Assembly: GCA_959022875.1 (NCBI GenBank) | Contig: CAUFAM010000003.1 | Span: 1-24,372, forward strand | Source of the DNA: an uncultured Oscillospiraceae bacterium | GTDB taxonomy: Bacteria > Bacillota > Clostridia > Oscillospirales > Oscillospiraceae | Direction: 5' to 3' | DNA: 24,372 nt | Part shown: one piece after another, positions 15,476 through 22,846 of the stretch | Position numbering within the stretch: position 1 is the stretch's first letter | How the letters are laid out: each line of letters begins with the position of its first letter | Notes under the pieces: model-generated | Told to the model about the DNA's origin: nothing | Databases searched by the model: none | Seen by the model: the letters and a program-made list of their open reading frames with translations, nothing else | Translations under genes and position numbers: made by a program

Positions 15476-16186
15476 TCAGTCAAACCGCCGGCACAGGGCG
15501 TATTTGGAACAGGCCCCCGCCCGGCGGCCCGGCGTCTGGACGGCCAGCCGCACCAGGTCGGGGAGAAAGGCATCGTACTTGACCTCCAGTACCGTCACCC
15601 CCTCCAGGGGCCTGAGGGGAAAGGCTCCTGGGGACAGGAAGCCGGCGCTGTCCCCGCAGGTGCGCAGGTCCCGGTCCAGGGTCACCCGGACGTTTCCGGG
15701 GGCGTACAGGAATGCCTCCCGGTCATAGCACACCACCGTCCTGGGCCGCAGCAGCGTCCCCCGGAGCTTGTGGTACAGCTCCGACAGCAGGGGCTCCCCC
15801 CGCTCCAGAAGGAAGGCGTCCTCCCCGGAGAGCAGCCGCTCCGCCTCCGACCAGGTCAGGCGGGCGGACCGCTTGCCGCACAGGCCGTTCACCTTAAATT
15901 TTTTCTCCAGCTTGAGAAAATCCGGGCGCTCCCCGTAGTACCGCAGGCGGAACTTCTCCCGCCGGTCCACCCCGTCCAGCTTCTCCCGGAGGGCGGTATC
16001 GTAGGGGGTGTCGAAATACAGGCTGGTCACCCGGTAGGAGCCGTCCGGCCCGGCGTGGCCGTCCCGGGGAAAGAGCTTCCCCAGCCTGGAGGCGAGCACC
16101 AGATCCTCCTGGGGAGAGATCTGGTGCTTGACCTCGTGGCGCAGGCGGAGGGGCTCAGTCGTCCCAATCGTCGTCCCAGTCGTCAT
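15476..16186 (-). CDS. VTC-domain polyphosphate polymerase-like protein
   Basis: About 220-236 residues make a single VTC catalytic tunnel domain. Visible are RHEVKHQI, SLYFDTPYDTALREKLDG, REKFRLRYYGE, FLKLEKKFKVNG (the basic Lys/Arg lining), a DREAFLY, RVTLDRDLR and VLEVKYDAFLPDLV near the end. The family makes or handles polyphosphate from ATP. The start is uncertain: the domain has no internal Met, and the only upstream ATG (16184) lies within the acidic tail of the preceding gene, giving a 32-base overlap with no ribosome site. A CTG at about 16146 or an ATT at about 16167 is possible by reinitiation. It is coupled to the lipoprotein gene upstream. Confidence 0.8.
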   Translation of the reverse strand: MTTGTTIGTTEPLRLRHEVKHQISPQEDLVLASRLGKLFPRDGHAGPDGSYRVTSLYFDTPYDTALREKLDGVDRREKFRLRYYGERPDFLKLEKKFKVNGLCGKRSARLTWSEAERLLSGEDAFLLERGEPLLSELYHKLRGTLLRPRTVVCYDREAFLYAPGNVRVTLDRDLRTCGDSAGFLSPGAFPLRPLEGVTVLEVKYDAFLPDLVRLAVQTPGRRAGACSKYALCRRFD

Positions 16187-17405
16187 CGTCGTCCCGGTCG
16201 TCGTAGTCCGTGTCGTCCCAGCCGTCGTCATCGTCGTCCCAGTGGTCCTCGCCGGTGGGGTCGCCGTACCAGTCGTCGTCATCGCCCCAGTCGTCGTAGT
16301 CGGTGATGCCATCGGCATTGGGGCCGTAGTCGGTGTCGTCGTAATCGGTGATGCCGTCGGCGTTGGGGCCGTAGTCCGTGTCGTCGTAATCGGTGATGCC
16401 GTCGGCATTGGGGCCGTAGTCCGTGTCGTCGTAATCGGTGATGCCGTCGGCGTTGGGACCGTAGTCGGTGTCGTCGTAATCGGTGATTCCATCATTGTTG
16501 GGGCCATAGTCCGTGTCGTCATAGTCGGTGATCCCGTCGGCATTGGGGCCGTAGTCGGTGTCGTCGTAGTCGGTGATCCCGTCGGCATTGGGGCCGTAGT
16601 CGGTGTCGTCGTAGTCAGTCACGCCGTAATCGGTGATCCCGTCGCTGCCCGGGCCATAGTCGGTGTCGTCATAGTCCTGGAACTCCGCGTCCATCTCGGT
16701 GACCTTGCCGGTGTAGGCGTTCACCTCATACTCGTACTCCACGCCGTCCAGGACGAATTCCACCTCGTACTCCCCGTCGTCCAGGTCGTACTCCTTCTCC
16801 ACAAACTGCAGATCGTCCCGGCCCAGCTGGGTGGAGAGGATGCTCTGAGCGGCGGAGGCGTTGATGTACCCCTTGTCCCCGTAGGCGTCGTCGTAGTCGT
16901 CTTGGTCCAGGGTCACGGCCTGGGAGCCGATCTGGTCGGTCTCCACCACCAGCCGGACCGCCTCGGCCAGTTCGTTCAGGAACTGGTCATTGGGGTAGAC
17001 GGAGCCCCGCTCCAGCTTCAGGATGATGTTCTTCTCGTGGCCGCCCACGGTGGCGTCGAAGTAGCCCAGGGCATTGATCTCGTCCACCAGCTCTCCCACC
17101 ACCTGGGTACAGGGCCGGCCCTCATAGCCGGTGTAGGAGGCCAGCAGGGTCTGGGCCTCCTGGTTGCGGCCGGTGAGGGCCACCACGTTGCCCAGATCGT
17201 CATAGTCCATCTCGATCTCCGGGTTCACGCTCAGCAGGACGGTGCCGGCCACGCCGCCGCTCTCTTCCAGGAGGGGGGCGCTGGTGCCGGGGGTCTCGGG
17301 GAGGGACGCCGTGCCGGCGCCGTTCCCGCAGGCGGTCAGAGTGGTCAGGGCCAGGGCGGCGGTCAGGGTCAGGGCAAACCATTTGGTGCGGATGTTCTGT
17401 TTCAT
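16155..17405 (-). CDS. Lipoprotein with RsgI-like domain, PepSY-like domain and acidic 15-residue repeats
   Basis: The 416-residue protein has a lipoprotein signal peptide with lipobox LTAC (Cys26), so it should be anchored outside the membrane. Residues about 51-155 (GTVLLSVNPEIEMDYDDLGN and following) resemble the extracellular middle domain of RsgI anti-sigma factors. Residues 180-240 look PepSY-like (EYEVEFVLDGVEYEYEVNAYTGKV in two parts). Residues 244-368 are eight copies of DYDDTDYGPNADGIT with one five-residue insertion, and the tail is almost pure Asp/Trp. The ATG at 17405 has AAGGAG nine bases upstream; an ATG at 17414 touches that site and is rejected. It lies 173 bases after rsgI, whose ectodomain carries the same repeats. 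Calcium binding or phosphorylation of the repeats is possible but unproven. Confidence 0.85.
   Translation of the reverse strand: MKQNIRTKWFALTLTAALALTTLTACGNGAGTASLPETPGTSAPLLEESGGVAGTVLLSVNPEIEMDYDDLGNVVALTGRNQEAQTLLASYTGYEGRPCTQVVGELVDEINALGYFDATVGGHEKNIILKLERGSVYPNDQFLNELAEAVRLVVETDQIGSQAVTLDQDDYDDAYGDKGYINASAAQSILSTQLGRDDLQFVEKEYDLDDGEYEVEFVLDGVEYEYEVNAYTGKVTEMDAEFQDYDDTDYGPGSDGITDYGVTDYDDTDYGPNADGITDYDDTDYGPNADGITDYDDTDYGPNNDGITDYDDTDYGPNADGITDYDDTDYGPNADGITDYDDTDYGPNADGITDYDDTDYGPNADGITDYDDWGDDDDWYGDPTGEDHWDDDDDGWDDTDYDDRDDDDDWDDDWDD
16302..16676 (-). repeat. 45-bp coding tandem repeat, eight units
   Basis: Eight 45-bp units encode DYDDTDYGP(N/G)(A/S/N)DGIT, with a 15-bp insertion (DYGVT) after the first. 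Copies differ mainly at synonymous positions (for example GTAGTC/GTAATC and CATTG/CGTTG on the plus strand), suggesting selection on the protein. There are no spacers, so it is not a CRISPR array. Confidence 0.95.
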
Positions 17406-17578
17406 TTCATTCATCTCCTTGAAAAGGGTGTTTGGTTTGTGTGTTCTGCTTTTAGATTACGGAGCCGCTGCCGAAAAACCGGGGCCTGGGAAAAACTTTT
17501 TTCCTCTTCTTCGGCTGACACAGGGAGGATACGGCGGCCGGTCTCCAAAACCGGGGCCGCGGCGGAAATTTTTCTGCG
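17406..17578 (-). promoter_or_regulatory. rsgI-lipoprotein spacer with a 12-bp direct repeat
   Basis: AAAACCGGGGCC occurs twice on the plus strand (17475-17486 and 17547-17558), each followed by A/T-rich sequence. On the minus strand one copy gives CCCCGG, 17 bases, then CGTAA, loosely like reported sigma-I promoters (C-rich -35, CGWA -10). An internal SigI-dependent promoter for the lipoprotein gene is possible. Confidence 0.35.
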
Positions 17579-18538
17579 TTAATCGTCGTCATCCCGCTCT
17601 CCGTCATCGTCGCCATCATCATCGTCATCGCCGTCCCAGTCGTCGTCATCGTCGTCCCGGTCATCGCCGTCATCCCGGTCCTCATAGTCGGTGTCACCGT
17701 CCACATAAGGGCCGTCGTCGGGAGGTTCATAGTCGGTGACGCCGTCGCTGTAAGGACCGTAATCCGTATCCTCATAATCGGTGACCCCGTCGGCGTTGGG
17801 GCCGTAGTCCGTGTCATCGTAGTCCGTGATCCCCGGGTCGGCAGAGGGGACAGGGGGCGCGGAGGGCGCCGGCGTGGGCTCCGGCACAGGCTCCGGCGTG
17901 AGGTCCGAGGTGGGGGACGGCGTGGGGCTGGGCGGCGCCACCGGGATCACCACCTCGGTGGCCGGTTCCTCCTCCGGCGCGGGGCCGATTTGGATCACGA
18001 TGGTCTCCCCGTACCGCTCCTCCAGATCCTCCCGGGCCGCCTGTTCCTCCCGGGCCTGCCAGTCGGCGTCGGCGCTGGTGACCGTGATGGACACCGTCTC
18101 CCCGCCGGAGAGGTAGCCCATATCGATGGCCCGCTCCACCAGCTCCCCGGTCACGTCCTCCCGGTCCTTGCCGCTGTATTCGTAGCCCGCAATCAGGCTC
18201 TGGCCGTCCTCATTGAGCCCCTCCAGCTCCAGCACCCGGTCGGTGCGGCTGAGGGTGAGCTCCACATCCGGGTTGATCTGGATGCGCAGGGCGCCGTAGG
18301 GGGTGAAGTTTGGCTGGTAGTAGCCAAAGAACACCAAGCACAGACAGGCGGCCAGGCCAGCCACGCCGGACAGGGGCTTCCACAGGGCGGGGCGTTTTTC
18401 CCTGGGGTGCCGCAGCTCCACGATGTCCCGCACTGTGTCCCCCACCTGATAGCGCAGGTTGGCGGCCTTCAAAAAGCGGCCCTCCTCGTCCAGCACCACC
18501 GCGTAGGCCGGATGCACCTCCATGACCAGATAGCTCAC
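17579..18538 (-). CDS. rsgI: RsgI-family anti-sigma factor with acidic-repeat ectodomain
   Basis: The 319-residue, single-pass membrane protein regulates SigI. The N-terminal cytoplasmic anti-sigma domain is at about 1-50 (VMEVHPAYAVVLDEEGRFLK), a membrane segment at 54-73, and the RsgI extracellular middle domain at about 80-185 (RIQINPDVELTLSRTDRVLE). A Pro/Thr-rich wall-spanning linker is at 197-235. Three copies of the DYDDTDYGPNADGVT-type repeat are at 237-285, and a poly-Asp tail runs to the end. In clostridia the C-terminal domain is the sensor, often a carbohydrate-binding module; here it is the same acidic repeat as in the downstream lipoprotein. Start: GTG at 18538 overlaps the sigI stop (GTGA), strong translational coupling, with AGAGGGGG upstream. 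Confidence 0.9.
   Translation of the reverse strand: MSYLVMEVHPAYAVVLDEEGRFLKAANLRYQVGDTVRDIVELRHPREKRPALWKPLSGVAGLAACLCLVFFGYYQPNFTPYGALRIQINPDVELTLSRTDRVLELEGLNEDGQSLIAGYEYSGKDREDVTGELVERAIDMGYLSGGETVSITVTSADADWQAREEQAAREDLEERYGETIVIQIGPAPEEEPATEVVIPVAPPSPTPSPTSDLTPEPVPEPTPAPSAPPVPSADPGITDYDDTDYGPNADGVTDYEDTDYGPYSDGVTDYEPPDDGPYVDGDTDYEDRDDGDDRDDDDDDWDGDDDDDGDDDGERDDDD
17684..17830 (-). repeat. Three degenerate copies of the acidic repeat in rsgI
   Basis: The encoded units are DYDDTDYGPNADGVT, DYEDTDYGPYSDGVT and DYEPPDDGPYVDGDT. They share the 15-residue period and the D-Y-x-x-x-D-x-G-P-x-x-D-G-x-T frame with the lipoprotein repeats but diverge towards the C-terminus. Confidence 0.85.
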
Positions 18539-19275
18539 GCCTCGTCGCCCCCTCTCTTGGGGCCCACCTGGCACAGGTGGCCCCGGATGATCTCATAGCC
18601 GTTGGTGAAGGCCAGCAGGATGGCCACCAGGTACTTCCGGTGCCGCTCCATGGTCTTCCTGTCGGTGCCGGAGCCGGCGGACAGCTCCCCCATGGGCAGC
18701 TTGCCCGTGTCCTCCACCCGTTTCAGTAGCTCCGGCTGGGTCCGGGCGAAGTCCAGCACCCGGCGGCAGGCGGCGAAGGTCCGCTCCTGCCGGGGGCAGT
18801 TGTCCGCCACATCGGAGAAGGTCAGGCCGAACTGGGCCAGCTTCTCGGAAAACTCCTGGATCTCCCGCCGGCTGGCGGTGCGCACCGCATAGTCCCCGGC
18901 GTGGTCCACGGTGTCGGGGATGGTGTCCAGCAGCTCGCCGCCGTCCTCCTCCCCGCCCAGGGGGGTGTGGAGGGAGATCACGTTGCCGTGGCGCTTCTCC
19001 GTCCGGTAGTGGTCGATGAGCCGGTTTTTAATAGCACGGGCGGCGTAGGGCAGAAAAGCGCCCCGGCTCTTCTCATAGGCCAGCACCGCCTCATAGAAGG
19101 CCAGCATGGCGATGCTCAGTTCGTCCTCATGGCCGTTTTCCGGGGCGGTATGAAGAAACTTCACCGTCTCCGAGCGGATAAAGCCCATGTACTGACGGAT
19201 GAGGGCGTCCGCCGCCTCCGAGTCCGTCTTGGCCGATCGTACCTGGGAAACGATGTCGTGCTCTGTGCGCACCAT
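18535..19275 (-). CDS. sigI: RNA polymerase sigma factor SigI
   Basis: The 246-residue protein is a SigI-type sigma-70 family factor. The region 2 core is DELSIAMLAFYEAVLAYEKS followed by FLPYAARAIKNRLIDHYRTE, with DNA-binding C-terminal sequence GSGTDRKTMERHRKYLVAIL. Family length is about 240-255. I chose the ATG at 19275 because GGAGGG lies six bases upstream; an ATG two codons earlier (19281) directly touches that site. The stop overlaps the rsgI start by four bases. SigI factors are held at the membrane by RsgI and released by an extracellular cue, then usually transcribe their own operon. A possible sigma-I-like promoter lies at about 19315-19365. Confidence 0.9.
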   Translation of the reverse strand: MVRTEHDIVSQVRSAKTDSEAADALIRQYMGFIRSETVKFLHTAPENGHEDELSIAMLAFYEAVLAYEKSRGAFLPYAARAIKNRLIDHYRTEKRHGNVISLHTPLGGEEDGGELLDTIPDTVDHAGDYAVRTASRREIQEFSEKLAQFGLTFSDVADNCPRQERTFAACRRVLDFARTQPELLKRVEDTGKLPMGELSAGSGTDRKTMERHRKYLVAILLAFTNGYEIIRGHLCQVGPKRGGDEA

Positions 19276-19314
19276 TGCCATCCCTCCATCCCCCTCCGGC
19301 AGAAGGATACGGAC

Positions 19315-19365
19315 ACGCCGCCGGATTTTCGGGGTCACAGCAGAAAATTTCAAAGGGTAGAAAAC
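19315..19365 (-). promoter_or_regulatory. Possible sigma-I-type promoter upstream of sigI
   Basis: On the minus strand ACCCTTTGAAA is followed about 20 bases later by CCGAAAA. This loosely fits the C-rich -35 and CGWA -10 described for SigI promoters. No good sigma-A promoter is evident. Weak evidence; autoregulation is the reason to list it. Confidence 0.3.
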
Positions 19366-19478
19366 ACTATTGTAAAGTTTAGCGGCTGTGAAGCGGAAGC
19401 GCGACCGCCTGGATGTCAAATCTTCGTCAAATGTATGTAAAGAAACAGGCGGGGCGGTCTTGCGTTCCCTTGGATGGG

Positions 19479-19507
19479 TTGCGCGCCAGGGTTCTTCGTG
19501 GTAGGAT
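19479..19507 (+). promoter_or_regulatory. Candidate promoter of the PepSY lipoprotein gene
   Basis: TTGCGC (19479-19484), exactly 17 bases, TAGGAT (19502-19507). Transcription would start near 19514, giving a leader of about 25 bases. Confidence 0.45.
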
Positions 19508-19538
19508 GGAGGCACGCACACAGAAAGGAGCGCGCGGG

Positions 19539-20186
19539 ATGAAACAGATCTTTTCTTTCGGTTTGACAGCGGCGCTTTTGCTGGCCTGCCTGACCGGCTG
19601 CGGCGGACAGGCGGGCGGCGCCGCGCCCGGCGGGACGGCCCCCTCCGGCGGCCAGACTCCCCCGGCGTCCTCCGTTCCGGAAACGCCCGCCGGCCAGGGG
19701 CAGACGCCGCCTGTGTCCCCCGACCCGGAGAGGGGAGTCGCCGCCGGGGAGATCAGCCGGGAGGAGGCCCTGGCCATCGCCCTGGACAATGCGGACGTGC
19801 CGGAGGGCGACGCCTACAACATCAAAAACGAGACCGACAGCGACAATGGCATCCCCATCTATGACATCGAGTTCGAGACCGACTACGGCGACTACGACTT
19901 TGAGGTGGCCATGGCCGACGGTCGCATCGTTGGTGCGGACTACGAGGTGGACGAGGAGTGGCTGGACGCTCTGGACGGCAGCCCTGTCACAGCGGAGGAG
20001 GCCACTTCCATCGTGGCCGGCAAGGTTTCCGGCGCCAGTGCGGCGGACGTATCTGTCTGGGAAGAGTCCGGCGACGGCCGGGGACGTTACGAAGGGGAGC
20101 TGTTCCTGGACGGCATGAAGTACGAGTTTGAACTGGACCCCCGGACGGGGCGGATCTTCGACTGGACCGCCGATCTGAGGGACTGA
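19539..20186 (+). CDS. PepSY-domain lipoprotein
   Basis: The 215-residue protein has a lipoprotein signal peptide with lipobox LTGC (Cys21). A low-complexity Gly/Pro/Ser linker follows to about residue 67, then two PepSY-type repeats (ISREEALAIALDNADV to ADGRIVGADYEVD, and VTAEEATSIVAGKV to LDPRTGRIFDWT). PepSY domains are thought to inhibit or assist proteases or act at the cell surface. It starts at an ATG at 19539 with AAAGGAG eight bases upstream. It is transcribed divergently from sigI, and its PepSY part resembles that of the acidic-repeat lipoprotein, so it may belong to the same surface response. Confidence 0.88.
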   Translation: MKQIFSFGLTAALLLACLTGCGGQAGGAAPGGTAPSGGQTPPASSVPETPAGQGQTPPVSPDPERGVAAGEISREEALAIALDNADVPEGDAYNIKNETDSDNGIPIYDIEFETDYGDYDFEVAMADGRIVGADYEVDEEWLDALDGSPVTAEEATSIVAGKVSGASAADVSVWEESGDGRGRYEGELFLDGMKYEFELDPRTGRIFDWTADLRD

Positions 20187-20196
20187 CCGGCACAGA

Positions 20197-20245
20197 AAAG
20201 CAGCGGGGAGAAGGCACATCTGCCTACTCCCCGCTGCTTTATTTT
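20197..20245. terminator. Bidirectional terminator between convergent genes
   Basis: Arms AAAGCAGCGGGGAG/CTCCCCGCTGCTTT (20197-20210 with 20227-20240) plus an inner AGGCA/TGCCT stem and a CATC loop. T-runs lie on both strands. Confidence 0.92.
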
Positions 20246-20253
20246 GCTGATGT

Positions 20254-20487
20254 TTAGAATGGCTCCTTGGGCGAGAGTCCCAGTTTGGCCTCCAGTTCCC
20301 GCGTTTTGGTCTCCATCTCGTACAGCGCCATGGAGGGCGTTTTTTCCTGCCTGGTCACCATCTTGACCAGGAGCTCGCTCAGGATGGACGCATTCGTCCG
20401 CTCCAGCAGCTCCATCGCCCGCTCCAACGTTTGCCCGGAGAATCCGACCTTTTCCAGCTTCCGGCGTTCCTTATCCAAACGCTTCAT
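20254..20487 (-). CDS. Small charged hypothetical protein
   Basis: The 77-residue product (MKRLDKERRKLEKVGFSGQT at the start) is highly charged and probably an alpha-helical hairpin or coiled coil, with no signal or membrane segment. I do not recognise a family. It begins 26 bases after the stop of the SLH protein gene and is probably on the same transcript, ending at the terminator at 20197-20245. ATG at 20487 follows GGGG by about ten bases; a GTG at 20496 is the alternative start. Confidence 0.6.
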   Translation of the reverse strand: MKRLDKERRKLEKVGFSGQTLERAMELLERTNASILSELLVKMVTRQEKTPSMALYEMETKTRELEAKLGLSPKEPF

Positions 20488-20512
20488 GGTCTTCACACCC
20501 CAATTCGCCTGG

Positions 20513-22786
20513 TTATTTGGTGAATTGGGACAGGGCCAGCAGCGCCTGGGCAGTCTGCACCCGAGTGGCTGCCTGGCCGGGGGCCAGCGTGTCCAAGGAG
20601 GTCGCGGTGAGCACGCCGGCCTCCACCGCCCAGGTCATGGCCTCCGCAGCGTAGCCGGCGATCTGGTCATAGTCGGCGAACTCCCGGACGGCCATGCCGC
20701 CCTGGGCGGTGTCATAGCCCTCATGCCGGGCGTAGCGGTAGAGCATGACCGCCAGCTGCTCCCGGGTGATGGGATCGTCCGGGCCGAACAGGCCGCCGCC
20801 GTAGCCGCCGGCGATCCCCTCGGAGGCGGCCCAGCGGACGGCCTCGCCATAGGAGGCCGCCGGGTCCACATCGGAGAAGTCCATCAGATAATTCACCACC
20901 GGGCGGCCCTCCAGTGCCCACAGGGCCGTGACCGCCTCGCCCCGGGTCAGCGTCCCATTGGGCTCAAAGCGGTCCGCGCTGACGCCAGCCATCAGGCCGT
21001 TCTCACAGACATAGCGCACCGCCTGGGCATCCCGGGCCTCCACATCGGTGAAGGGCAGGACGGACAGGGGCTCGCCGCCCACCTGATAGACAGCCACCGT
21101 GCCGGATACCTCACAGGCTGCCAGCAGCAGGGCCTCTCCGGTGGGGCTGACGGCATCACTCAGGAACAGCAGGCCCTCAGGGGCCACGTCGCCGCCGGTG
21201 ACCCACTTGTCCAGCTCCCCGTCCTCGTACTCCTCGGAGCCGGCCACCACGGAGGCAAAGTCCCGGGTGTTGATGTAGTTGACATACTGAGCGGAGGCAG
21301 GCTCGGTCACGTCATAGACCATGACGCCGCCGGTGCGCTCCAGGGCCACAAAGGCATAGGTGCGGCCGTCCACGGTGCCCACGGTGACGCTCTCCGCCTC
21401 CGGTCCCTTCTTGCCAGAGCGGTCATCCACCACGGTGTTGTCGTTGGAGCAGTTGTAGTAATCGGTCAGGTACCGGGCAGTGAGGGTCTCAAAGTCGTTG
21501 CCGCTGGTGAACACCTCGGTGACGCCGTTCTCCCCGGCCTCATAAATGGTAAAGGTGCGGCCGCCGAAGAGGTAGTCCTTGCCGCTGTCCAAGCCGTCAA
21601 AGTCCTCCACCTTGAAGAAGACCACCTTGCCCTCCAGGCCGGAGTTCTCCCCGGTGATGGCTCCAGTGGGGGAGGTCACGCCCTCCTCGCCGAAGTCCTG
21701 CTCGTCCTCGCTGAGGTAGAAGGTGCCCAGATCCTCGTCGCCCCACTCTCGGGCGTCGCCCTCGTTGGCGGTGACCAGATAGGTTTTGCCGTCCACCTGG
21801 AAGGCGGCGATGCCGTCGGGCATCCGGATGCCCATGAGGCTGCCGTAGGTCCTGGGCGCATAGGCGTCATCCTTCTTGTCGATATCAATGGGGGTGACGC
21901 TGTAGTCCTCAAAGCCCGCGGAGTAGATCCCGTCAAAGGTACGGGAGGTCAGATCCAGCACCGCGATGGCGTTGTTCTCCTGGAGGGTGATATAGGCCTT
22001 GCCGCCGGAGACGGCGATGTACTCTGGCTCCAGGTCGGTGGCGGGGTTCACGCCCTTCTTCAGCACCACGCCGGAGGCCGCCAGCTCGTCCCGCCGGGCG
22101 TCAAAGGCGTCGAAGCCCACCACCTCACTGGTGAGAGCGGACACGTCCACCACGGTGACCGAGCCTCTGGGGTCGGCGACCCCGTCGCCATATCCCTCCC
22201 GGGGCTCCCCCTCGTCGGCGGTGAGGACGGTGTCGTTGTTGGCAAAGGTCACCATGTCCGGTTGCACGCCGGTCTCCACCAAACCCTTCAGGGTGAAGGT
22301 GCCGTCGGAATTACAGGTGAACAGGGCCACCCGGCCGGCGTCGTTGTACCCCTCCGCCTGAAGGGCGGCGGCCAGTGTGGCGCTGTCCGGGGAGACGGCC
22401 ACGGAGGTCATGTCCCCATAGCGGAAGGAGCCGTCCGCCGCCTCCACCAGGGCCTTCACGTCAATGCCTGTGCCGCTGAGACGGGCGACGGAGCTCCCGG
22501 CGGCGAGATTTTCCAGAGAAATGGCCGCCAGCAGGCCGCTCTGGCCGTTGATGGCGTAGGCAAAGCCGTTGCTTTGCTTGTAGGCCACGATCTCCATGAC
22601 GCCGCCGTCCACATTGAACTGGCCGGAGGCGTACCGGGCGATCTGGGTCAGGTTCAGGGAAGAATTGCCGTTTTCATATCCGGCGGTGGCGGTGATGTCC
22701 GCCGCTACCGCCGGCACCGCGGCGCCCAGCTGGAGCGCCAGGGCGAGGGCCAGGGCGGTGGCCGCCGGTCTTCTTGCTTTTCTCAT
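20513..22786 (-). CDS. Secreted choice-of-anchor I protein with three SLH domains
   Basis: The 757-residue protein has a signal peptide cleaved near residue 28-29 (AVPAVAA). Next comes a long beta-propeller-like region of the choice-of-anchor I type (about 30-570; PEYIAVSGGKAYITLQENNA, VTANEGDAREWGDE, SYGSLMG-like segments). Three S-layer homology domains follow at about 575-625, 632-685 and 703-755 (FSDVDPAASYGEAVRWAASE; FGPDDPITREQLAVMLYRYA). It should be bound to secondary cell-wall polymer. Related proteins are often annotated as alkaline-phosphatase- or esterase-like, but no catalytic motif is evident. Start ATG has CAGGAGG seven bases upstream. A PhoP-box-like promoter precedes it, suggesting phosphate control. 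Confidence 0.88.
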   Translation of the reverse strand: MRKARRPAATALALALALQLGAAVPAVAADITATAGYENGNSSLNLTQIARYASGQFNVDGGVMEIVAYKQSNGFAYAINGQSGLLAAISLENLAAGSSVARLSGTGIDVKALVEAADGSFRYGDMTSVAVSPDSATLAAALQAEGYNDAGRVALFTCNSDGTFTLKGLVETGVQPDMVTFANNDTVLTADEGEPREGYGDGVADPRGSVTVVDVSALTSEVVGFDAFDARRDELAASGVVLKKGVNPATDLEPEYIAVSGGKAYITLQENNAIAVLDLTSRTFDGIYSAGFEDYSVTPIDIDKKDDAYAPRTYGSLMGIRMPDGIAAFQVDGKTYLVTANEGDAREWGDEDLGTFYLSEDEQDFGEEGVTSPTGAITGENSGLEGKVVFFKVEDFDGLDSGKDYLFGGRTFTIYEAGENGVTEVFTSGNDFETLTARYLTDYYNCSNDNTVVDDRSGKKGPEAESVTVGTVDGRTYAFVALERTGGVMVYDVTEPASAQYVNYINTRDFASVVAGSEEYEDGELDKWVTGGDVAPEGLLFLSDAVSPTGEALLLAACEVSGTVAVYQVGGEPLSVLPFTDVEARDAQAVRYVCENGLMAGVSADRFEPNGTLTRGEAVTALWALEGRPVVNYLMDFSDVDPAASYGEAVRWAASEGIAGGYGGGLFGPDDPITREQLAVMLYRYARHEGYDTAQGGMAVREFADYDQIAGYAAEAMTWAVEAGVLTATSLDTLAPGQAATRVQTAQALLALSQFTK

Positions 22787-22846
22787 GCTGTTTCCTCCTG
22801 CGATTTTGTTTTGGACAGGGAGCCGAGTATCCTCCCAATTTAGAAT

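Noticed and set aside
16187..16588. N-terminal Thr/Pro-rich extension of the VTC protein
   Set aside because: It is an out-of-frame reading of the lipoprotein repeats; the VTC domain begins only near 16145.
16302..16676. Regular 45-bp repeats that could suggest a CRISPR array
   Set aside because: Units are contiguous without spacers, divisible by three, encode a repeated peptide in one long frame and vary at synonymous positions.
16128..17582. 484-codon plus-strand open frame rich in Val/Gly/Ile
   Set aside because: It is the antisense shadow of the acidic-repeat lipoprotein gene; its low-complexity valine-rich translation mirrors the Asp repeats and it has no ribosome site.
20267..22843. 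858-codon plus-strand open frame
   Set aside because: It is antisense to the SLH protein, has a His/Gly/Val-rich composition with no domains, and crosses the real promoter region.
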